Shown here: positions 57,033 to 64,000 of the stretch, in pieces | Position numbering within the stretch: the stretch's first letter is position 1 | Layout: every line of letters begins with the position of its first letter | Source of the DNA: Rebecca billardiae RCC1528 | Taxonomy: Eukaryota > Haptophyta | Direction: 5' to 3' | DNA: 64,000 nt | Assembly: GCA_965240325.2 (NCBI GenBank) | Contig: OZ251233.1 | Coordinates: 434,001 to 498,000, forward strand | Position numbers and translations under genes: made by a program | Notes under the pieces: generated by a model | Told to the model about the DNA's origin: nothing | What the model saw: the letters and a program-made list of their open reading frames with translations, nothing else | Database searches by the model: none

Positions 57033-57173
57033 ATGGCTCAGCCGACGAGAACATTCGACGCGGGTGTCGTGTGGGGGCTATACATGTCCGCCTTCGTGGT
57101 GGCGTCGATCAGCACCGTGCTCGCCGTGACCTTCACCCTCACCACCTTCGCAGAATGGCTTACCGGCGAATAG
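57033..57173 (+). CDS. Small membrane protein, 46 residues
   Basis: A short frame starting MAQPTRTFDAGVVWGLYM with one long hydrophobic helix (about residues 11-38) and an acidic end (EWLTGE). Codon use matches neighbouring genes, and the start lies 143 bp from the divergent myotubularin start, as for other gene pairs here. The frame is open upstream to 56934, but that part is translated from promoter-like sequence. It may be a subunit of a membrane complex; no family was recognised. Confidence 0.55.
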   Translation: MAQPTRTFDAGVVWGLYMSAFVVASISTVLAVTFTLTTFAEWLTGE

Positions 57174-58000
57174 TGCTCCATGTACGCTCACGGCACTCCG
57201 AGGACATCTCATCGTCGCCGAGCAGAGCCAATTCCCGCTGCCTGTTTTCAGGTGGGGTTGACTGCTGGCCACGTGAACACGCCGTGAGCTCGCACGCCTG
57301 GTCGACTCGTCATGTCAGCTGCATCACGAGACTGGCGGTGCCTCAGTTGGCAGCATCGCCGGGCCCGACGGGTGCGGCCAGCCCGTGCATGGCCGCTCAG
57401 CGGCCAATCGGTGCCACTCGGGCTTATGCCCGCAGCAGGCGCCTGCGGCCTGGCAGCCTGCGCACTGTACTGAGCCTCACGATAGAAGCAGCCTTATATA
57501 TCTCTAGTATCGACGCTGAGTGCGGGCTGCGCGGAACCAATAAGTTCACCTTGCAGCACCGATTATAATGGCCGAATGCACAGCAGGGGCCCGATTGCCC
57601 GGATTGGTGTCAGCCCAGGTGTGGCGGCCCGTGCAGCCAGTGCCACTGGGTACGAGCCTGCCTGGCGTGCAACAGAAGCGTGCACTGCCAGGCTTCACGC
57701 CAGGGCAGCACACGCGTGCTCCCGCGCTGTCCATCGATCGGCGCCAGCGCCATGGATCCAGCGTCAGCTGGCCGCTGCGCGCTGTGCGCGGCACACGGGG
57801 AGCGCGCTCGAGCAGAGCGCACGGCAGCATGGCCGCTGCAAGGCTGCCAACACTGGGAGGGGTGCCACTCGCGCGGCGCGTGGCACCAGGGGGCGGTGGG
57901 ACAGCAGTGCGCCGAGCAGCGCCCTGCGGCGTGTACGTCGCGCGACCCACATGCGCCGAGGCCCGCGCGCGCCCGAGCCCGCGCGCCGCAGCAGCGCGTG
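57174..58000. other. Intergenic stretch, nothing recognised
   Basis: About 830 bp between convergent 3' ends. Several overlapping open frames exist on both strands, but none has a recognisable domain. Confidence 0.4.
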
Positions 58001-58722
58001 CTACTCCGCCGTGTGGTAGAGCGACTCCCACGCGCGGGAGACAACGTTGGCGCGCGGCGCGTCCTGCGCCATGATCACCTCGTGCAGCACGGCCAGCCAC
58101 GCGCGGCACTCGATGCCGTCGGCGAAGCGGATGGAGTACACCTTCTGGGCGTTCTCCTGTGCGCTCCCTTTGTTGCGCAGCTCGCGGACCACGATGGTCG
58201 TCGACGACGTCGCCGAGCAGATCGCCTGCGACGCGGGAGAGGGAGGCGGCGGTCAAGACGGCGCGCAGAGGTCGCGCGGCGCTGGGCGCGCGCGCGCACA
58301 TTGCTCATGTCGATAGACGACGTGGGCTGGCTGTAGGACTTGTCGTCCAATTTGAATGTGCACAGCTTCTGCCGCGTGAGCACGAGCCATCGTCGGCGCC
58401 ACACCTTGAGGTGATCCGACTCCTTCATGCACCAGCCCTCACGGATCACCTTGGACCGCTCGAGGACGGGCTCGGTGACGGCGCGTCCGCGGAGGGCGGG
58501 CGGGCGCGATGTGAGCAGCTCGGTGGTGCGCTCGGAGTGCAGGGAGATCAGCTGCCGTAACCGCAGCACCATCCGAGTGATGATCGCATCCATCTCGCTC
58601 GCGACCACCGGGTGAAGCTGGCGGCTTCCGCACGCACGCCCGTGCCGGGTGGGGTGACCACCCTTGGTGGGGTGAACCTCGTCGGCTTGCGCGATCTCCG
58701 CCCGGGAGATCGCTGCCAACAA
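58001..58722 (-). CDS. PH-domain protein, two exons
   Basis: Exons 58722-58300 and 58225-58001 (intron 58299-58226, 74 bp, GTGCGC...GTCGCAG, between codons) encode 215 residues. A helical N-terminus (ITRMVLRLRQLISLHSERTTELL) precedes a PH domain at about 95-205: IREGWCMKESDHLKVWRRRW, LVLTRQKLCTFKLDD, then across the intron SATSSTTIVVRELRNKG, YSIRFADGIECRAWLAVLHEVI. This is the classic 'G.L.K.......KRRWFVL' start and Trp-containing final helix, which bind phosphoinositides. Translation may begin at 58593 instead. It is divergent from the next gene, 112 bp apart. The partner or membrane target is unknown. Confidence 0.8.
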
Positions 58723-58834
58723 GGTGGCCCGAGAGCTGCACCCTGCATGCGCGCCCGCTGCCCAGCAGGCCGAGGTTGCCGAGGTTGTCGAGCAACGTAG
58801 GAGGGGACTGATCCGACCTCAAAGGTATTGCGGC

Positions 58835-59188
58835 ATGGGCCGCTCAAGCGCGTCGCACGGCTCCAAGCCGGCGCGCAAGCTGCCGCGCACGCAGTTCGCG
58901 ACCGACGAGAAGGCGAGCTCGGTGGCGCAGGACAAGGTCATCCGCAAGAAGGACCGTGTGCACCAGCGCGACAGGCAGGTGGACACCTCTGTGCGCGTGA
59001 AGCGGCATAAGCTCAAGGACGCGGAGAAGCGCGTGCGCGCCCTCAACAAGAAGTTGCGCGAGATCGAGGCGCTGCAACAGCGGGCCGATGCCGGACATGC
59101 ACTCGACGCGCAGCAGCAGAGCAAGCTCGACACGCTCGGGGCCGTGCTCGCAGAGCTTGAGCAGCTCGGAGTACGCGAAGGCACATAG
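58835..59188 (+). CDS. Small basic helical protein with a PYM-like C-terminal motif
   Basis: A 117-residue frame. The N-terminal 70 residues are Lys/Arg-rich (VIRKKDRVHQRDRQVDTSVRVKRHKL). The C-terminal half, RVRALNKKLREIEALQQR...QQSKLDTLGAVLAELEQL, follows the pattern KKLRxIExLxxRxxxGxxLxxxQxxKLxxxxxLxxELxxL. This pattern is found at the C-terminus of PYM/WIBG and in several RNA- or ribosome-associated proteins. An RNA-related role is inference from this motif and the basic N-terminus. Confidence 0.65.
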   Translation: MGRSSASHGSKPARKLPRTQFATDEKASSVAQDKVIRKKDRVHQRDRQVDTSVRVKRHKLKDAEKRVRALNKKLREIEALQQRADAGHALDAQQQSKLDTLGAVLAELEQLGVREGT

Positions 59189-59799
59189 CAGGCGGCCATG
59201 AGCGGCGCGCCCGGGTCAGGGTGGCGAGCGTTGGGCAGCCTGGTTAGTCGGATGAGAAGGAGTGTGACTCGCAGGGCTCGCTCGCACTATGCTTCTTGAG
59301 AACGCTGTCAGACTGCGCCGCTGCACCATGACTTGGCCCGGAATGATGGGCCGTGCCAAACGCCGATGAGCAGGCGCAGCAGCGGGCCGTACGGCCGCTG
59401 GCCCTCCTCCGACAGGCCACGTGGCTACAGCACGGCGAGCGGCGCCGCATGCCCGCTGCAGCGCGCGCTGCAGGGCGTGACTGTCGAGCTGGCACGGCGG
59501 GTCGGGGCGCCGTCGCCAGGCATGCGCTCGCAAACTCCGCGTCGTGCCCGTGGCAGCAGCTCCACGGGCGGGGCGGGGCCGAATTGTCGGCGAGCACTCG
59601 CGGGCCTTTGGTGATACCTGCACGCTGCTACTTCTGCGCCGAACGAAGGCGCCGACGACGCTGAACATGGCACGGCCCCAACGACGGCGCTCGGAGGCTG
59701 GGCGCAGGCTGCATCCGCATGGCAAGATGGCATCCGGGCTCTTCGGCTCACCCCCACCCCGATCATGGATGACGGCTTTTCTCTCGCGATCTCTATCTC
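59189..59799. other. Intergenic stretch, nothing recognised
   Basis: About 610 bp between the small basic gene and element D. No coding frame was recognised. Confidence 0.4.
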
Positions 59800-60793
59800 T
59801 ATCCCCTTACCGCAGTCTGCTTCTATACGAAGCAGATTTGGGTGGGCGGCGGCGTGGGAGCGCTGGGCGCGCAGGTAGACGGCGCGAGCGGGCGCGCGCA
59901 CGCTTGGGGGCATCTTTGGGACCATACCCATCGATGACCCGAGCCTCGCCGCCACCGCCCTTCCCCTTCTCCCGTGCCACGGCGTCCAGACGGAGTGCCA
60001 AACGAGCGTTTGAACATGCCACGAAGCAGATTTGGAATGGTGCTCAAACCGCTGCGGAGGTGATCGTCAGGCTGCGGCGTGAGGCTGGGAGGGGTATCAT
60101 AACGTAATGGATGACGGTCGTCACCCGTGCGCCGGTCGGTAGGCTGCTACTCAGCGCCCGTAGGCTCGTACACTGCACCTCGAGCTCAAGATCCCTCACC
60201 GTGGGCTCCGCGCGAGTGACACTGAGCACGAGGAGGGTGTACTTGCGAGGGGTACGCGCGTCGCGCCTGCGATCGACGCCAGGACAAGCGAAGAAGCGAT
60301 ACCACCACTCCCGCGAAGCGCCTGCCTGACTTGCACTCGGTGTACACACTGCGTGCGGCGTGCCGCAAGGAAGGAGCCCGACCCGTGCCTCAGCGTGTCC
60401 CGCGCGACTGGCTGGTGGGCACTTTCAGCGTGATCGGTCATGCGAACGCGCGCAGAGTAACGCGCGCAGTAGTATGTACACTGATGTCTACAATCATCTT
60501 TGTCGGTCGCCCACGTGCTTGAAGCGGCTGCAAGGAGTGCAGCCGGGTGTCGCGGGCCAGTCGAGCGCCCAGCCAGCACGACGGCAGCTCGGCGCCGCCG
60601 CGCGTTGCCATCGTGGAGGCGGTGAAGCTGGAGGTACTAGGCTGGCGGCTGTCTGAGGGTAGCTAGACCATGCCTGGGCACTCTCAAGCCGTGGTCAACG
60701 CCCAGGCGCGCGTGGGTGGGCCGCAAAGCGCGCGCAGCGGCCGCCGTCAAATCTGCTTCCATACGAAGCAGATTGAACTGCGGTAAGGGGATA
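59800..60793. mobile_element. Element D: 994-bp inverted-repeat element with mini-palindromes in its ends
   Basis: Left end TATCCCCTTACCGCAGT (59800-59816) plus CTGCTTCTATACGAAGCAG...TTTG to 59840; right end is the complement at 60748-60793. The arms are about 41-46 bp with a short indel. Each arm contains TGCTTC-N-ATAC-GAAGCA, itself a small hairpin. A partial third copy (ACGAAGCAGATTTGGA) lies near 60021. CTCT-rich sequence flanks both sides. No transposase was recognised. Confidence 0.7.
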
Positions 60794-60821
60794 CTCTCTC
60801 TAGCTCATCAGAGATGAAATA

Positions 60822-62464
60822 ATGGCCCGCGGTGCAGGGCGGAGCGCGCAGCGTGGAGCCCGCACCAGCGGGCCCGAACAACGTTTCAAAAAGATCTTTG
60901 ATCAAGAAAAAAGGGACGGGGGACGATTTTCATGGCCGGAGGAGACCGAGTTTCGAATTTTGAGACCCTCTCTAACATGCATCACGGCCGAAAAAGGTCG
61001 CGCCCACGGCAAGTTCATAGTAAAGCGTGGAGTGACGCCCGTCCAAAAAACTTCACGCCCTTTAGGATCCCTAACGTAACGAACCGTTACAAGCGATTTT
61101 TCCGGCCAATGAGATTGCAGCAAGGTCCAAGGAGCGATGACGTATCTAGATAGAGATTGCCGCGAACCGATGTGACCATGTACGTCCCTTGAATCAGTTG
61201 AATCAACTATTCAATCGCGCCGTGTCTGTATCAGGAGCCGACGAGGCAAGGGTCAGTAGCCGATGGGCCAACCTCGGCGAATCTCAATACTATCTGACAC
61301 CGGAGCGGGAGCCGGGGCGCCGGCGGGCCCGCGTTTTCTACGCCACGGCTGCGGCGAGACCGCGAGAGGATGAGGCGAGCTGACGAGCGACCGACGGGTG
61401 AGGACGGCGATGGGCAGGTGCGCGCGGCGAGTTGCGCCTGGAGCGCGCGGCTGCGGCGGGTCCCGACTGCCGTCGACATCGCGTTCGTGCCCCCGCTCAC
61501 TCCGCGCGCCCCCGCCGCCCCGTGTCGATGCCTGCGCGCGGCCGCGCGCCGGTCGGCGCCGCGGCGCCCCGGCCGCGCCGCGGCAGCCGCCCTGTATTCG
61601 GGCTCTCGCAAGCTCGGGGGCAGCGGCGCCTGATGCCGGACTGATCGATCTCTGAGTCTTCGACTTCACCACGCGCCGCCCTTGCCATGCCTTTCCGGGG
61701 AGCGCCGACGATCCGAGTCCATCGTCGACCGGTCGACTCTGAGCGAGGGCTACGCCTCGGTCGGAACTGAACGGTACTCTACGAGGAGGACGAGCTGCGC
61801 GGGCGACGGTGGTGCGTGACGTCCCCAGAGCTGGCTGTGCCTCTGCAACGCGTGCCGAGCCTGATCGAGGTGTGTCAGCTGCTCGTGCACGCGCGGCGAG
61901 TGCGCGAACCGGATCACCGGTGCCCTCGCACCTCGGCACCGTGCTCCCTCGGGCTGTCAGCTCCGCGTGGCCTGGCGTGCACGTCGAGTTGCGCTCATGC
62001 GTCGATCACGCCTCGCGCCCGCCTGTCGGCCGTCGCGCAGGCGCTGGTCGAACCCTACTCGGACCAGTGCAAATCACCTAACTATCCTGGCGCTGCCGCG
62101 GTGCGCGGTGACCCGCGGCGGGACAGCGGTCAGTCAGCAGCAGCGGCCCGAACGAATCCGCGGCCCCGCACCGTGCTCCCTGGCTGTCAGCTTCGCGTGG
62201 CCTGGCGTGCACGTGGAGTCGCGCTCATGCGTCGATCACGCCTCGTCGCATCCGCCTGTACATAATCGGCGCCGCGCCGGCGGCTGCGAAGTGCGCCGAT
62301 GGGCCCGCGCCCCGGGCGCGGCGGGCGGCGGCGCGCCGCTGGAGTCTAGTTGTACGGGCATGCAACTCCGGGTCTGTCAATAGACGACTGCGATGGAGGG
62401 TGCACCGCCACCGCGGGCCCTGAACTACGTTCGTTCTACGGAAAAGGACCGCGGAACGCGGTCA
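60822..62464. repeat. Dispersed repeat, right copy (lacks elements A and B)
   Basis: Homologous to 35157-39471 but without elements A and B; the empty site of B is at 62077-62085. The most similar blocks are 60822-60965, about 61305-62080 and 62081-62464. The internal direct repeats are present (about 61938-62040 and 62172-62265). It begins only 28 bp after element D and ends at a (TA)n tract. No recognisable protein is encoded. Confidence 0.85.
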
Positions 62465-62755
62465 TGTATATATATATATATGATTAACGTGACGTGGACG
62501 TGGTATGCAACGGCCAACGGGCAGGCGTCTGAGAGTCAGCAAGCTGTAGCAGCAGATCGAGCAGCAGAGACAAACACCAGTAGGATCAGCGCTCCTCGCA
62601 TGTGTATATTGTAATATAATAACGTGCGTGCGCGCGCTAATATATTCCGTACTGATGTCCGTCACGCTGATGATGATGCGTAGTTAGTTATTATGTATAT
62701 AGTCATCGTCGTAGTAGTATAGCTGTCGTCACGACACTGGAGACTGGCGGCGGGA
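62465..62755. other. AT-rich intergenic region
   Basis: About 290 bp with TA runs at 62466-62482 and scattered ATGATG/TAGTAG microrepeats, before the 3' end of the last gene. Confidence 0.5.
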
Positions 62756-63985
62756 TCATATCGGCATCGTGTCCATCAATGTCCAATTGCTGTGCCTTTG
62801 GCCGCGGGTGCCCCGCCGTAAGACCGGGACCACGCCCGTGTACTTGTGGCGCAGCGCGACAGTGGTGCCAAGCTCCTCGTCACCTGTCCGTCTGTGCGCA
62901 CATATCTGCCGCATCGGCAGGGCGCGCACGTAGCGTTGCGCCAGCACCACGCGCCTCGCGAAGCTGATACGCGGCAGCGGCCTGCGGCTCGCCTCGCTCT
63001 GGGTGCAAGCGCGGATGACCTGGCGCAGGTCCGGCTGCAGCCACATGCCGCCATCCCGGCGCACGAGCTGCACGATTCGTTTGTCGGCGGTATGCCTGAG
63101 CGGCCGTCGGCTGTCGAAGCCGTCATCGAGCAGGGCGCTCGCGTAGTCCCAGTACTTGAAGGCCTCGGCGGGGAGGGGCGACCAGAGCACCGACGGCACG
63201 CCGAGCGAGTCCGAGAGGATGAGGCCGTGCAGCGAGCTGGAGACGACCACGTCGCACCGGCCGATGGCGCGCATCACGTCGAGCGCCGCCTGCGCGTGCG
63301 AGATCACCTTGAGTCCGAGCGCGCGCGCCGCCGGCCGGAGCGTCCGGTCCACGCCATGCGGGATCGCGCACACGCCGTCGCCGCCGCGCGCGGAGATGTT
63401 GAAGGAGCTCGGGATCAGCAGCGGCGCGAACAGCCCGGGGTCGCCGATCGCAGGCGACAGGCTGGGGCGCCCGCTCGCCGCGCGCAGTACAGTGAGCGAG
63501 TGGTGGCCGCGCAGGGCGGCGATCGTCACGTTTCCCGAGCGAATGACTCCGCGCGCGTAGCTCGACAGCCGATGCTGGCGCAGCCCGACGCCCGCAAAGA
63601 TGTCGCCGGGCTGCACGAGATCTGCGTTGACGCCGATGAGCATCAGCTTGCCGTGCATCGCGGGATTCCGAGTCTCGGGCGCCTGCTCGAGAGGGAGGCG
63701 GAGTATCGCCGCCCACAAGTCGATGCTGAGGTCGTCACCAAAGTTCAAGCGCCCCCATTGCGCGTTGGGCGGCCTCAAGATGTACACGGGCGCGGGCGAT
63801 GCGCACGGCAGGTGCTTGTCGAGAATCGTGCGAAGCGAGCGCCGCGCGTTTTCAAGCGCGTCGGGATCCCCACGAAAGTGCCGCACCTCGGCGGGCGACA
63901 TGGGCACGCACGGGGCGTGATGAGGCGCCGCGCCGCAGAAGATGATCGCGAGGCCGAGGTGCATGGGTGAGGGATCGGGCGACAA
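62756..63985 (-). CDS. Polysaccharide pyruvyl transferase-family protein
   Basis: A 409-residue frame starting at 63985, near the right edge. The N-terminal MHLGLAIIFCGAAP could be a signal or anchor starting at the second Met. Family features: WGRLNFGDDLSIDLWAAIL (the NxGD-type start), PAIGDPGLFAPLLIP, CAIPHGVDRT, ALGLKVIS, and CDVVVSSSLHGLILSDSLGVPSVLW (the most conserved block), followed by FKYWDYASALLDD. These enzymes add pyruvate ketals to surface polysaccharides in bacteria, yeasts and algae. The tail after about 335 is basic and family-atypical. It could work in scale or coat polysaccharide synthesis; that is inference. Confidence 0.8.
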   Translation of the reverse strand: MSPDPSPMHLGLAIIFCGAAPHHAPCVPMSPAEVRHFRGDPDALENARRSLRTILDKHLPCASPAPVYILRPPNAQWGRLNFGDDLSIDLWAAILRLPLEQAPETRNPAMHGKLMLIGVNADLVQPGDIFAGVGLRQHRLSSYARGVIRSGNVTIAALRGHHSLTVLRAASGRPSLSPAIGDPGLFAPLLIPSSFNISARGGDGVCAIPHGVDRTLRPAARALGLKVISHAQAALDVMRAIGRCDVVVSSSLHGLILSDSLGVPSVLWSPLPAEAFKYWDYASALLDDGFDSRRPLRHTADKRIVQLVRRDGGMWLQPDLRQVIRACTQSEASRRPLPRISFARRVVLAQRYVRALPMRQICAHRRTGDEELGTTVALRHKYTGVVPVLRRGTRGQRHSNWTLMDTMPI

Positions 63986-64000
63986 TCAGGGATCAGGGTG

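Overview
This window looks like nuclear DNA of a single-celled eukaryotic alga, most plausibly a haptophyte (Emiliania/Prymnesium/Chrysochromulina type). The evidence is very high GC in genes with C/G-ending codons, short spliceosomal introns, long Pro/Ser/Ala/Gly low-complexity tracts in proteins, and a purely eukaryotic gene set (Qb-SNARE, polycystin-1-like protein, P450 reductase, RME-8, myotubularin, PDAP1). The lineage is an inference from style; no rRNA or plastid marker is present to prove it. No tRNA, rRNA, CRISPR array or prokaryotic operon was seen.

Layout, left to right. 1-1068: a divergent pair, an F-box-like protein running off the left edge and a short Vti1-like SNARE. 1998-10034: a giant polycystin-1-like protein (signal peptide, C-type lectin, REJ, GPS, five membrane segments, EF-hands). 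10512-11487: methionine sulfoxide reductase A. 12108-13294: a secreted protein of unknown function broken by a 20-bp tandem duplication. 13418-15493: AT microsatellites, an inverted-repeat element and scattered coding-like fragments. 15517-19247: a DUF6314-like protein, ABHD17-type hydrolase and coiled-coil protein. 20102-28065: a repeat-containing type I membrane protein, F-box/RCC1 protein, a perfect-looking hairpin at 25378-25475 and a polytopic membrane protein. 28629-34605: NADPH-cytochrome P450 reductase, an unknown three-exon gene and PDAP1. 35157-41516: a nest of transposons. 41705-59188: RME-8/DNAJC13 (an uninterrupted 11.6-kb reading frame), PAN/Apple-like protein, myotubularin phosphatase, a 46-residue membrane protein, a PH-domain protein and a small basic protein. 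59800-62464: another element and a second copy of the repeat that hosts the transposons. 62756-63985: polysaccharide pyruvyl transferase-like protein.

Three themes stand out. First, a 1.6-kb repeat occurs twice; the left copy (35157-39471) carries insertions that are absent from the right copy (60822-62464), so the right copy provides empty sites that define the ends of the insertions. Second, the 16 introns deduced here use a GTGCG-type donor in 12 cases and a GCAG-type acceptor with no clear pyrimidine tract. Third, six gene pairs are head to head with only 112-281 bp between start codons. Several genes fit endosomal and membrane traffic (Vti1-like SNARE, RME-8, myotubularin, PH protein, ABHD17), but they are not co-regulated in any way the sequence shows.
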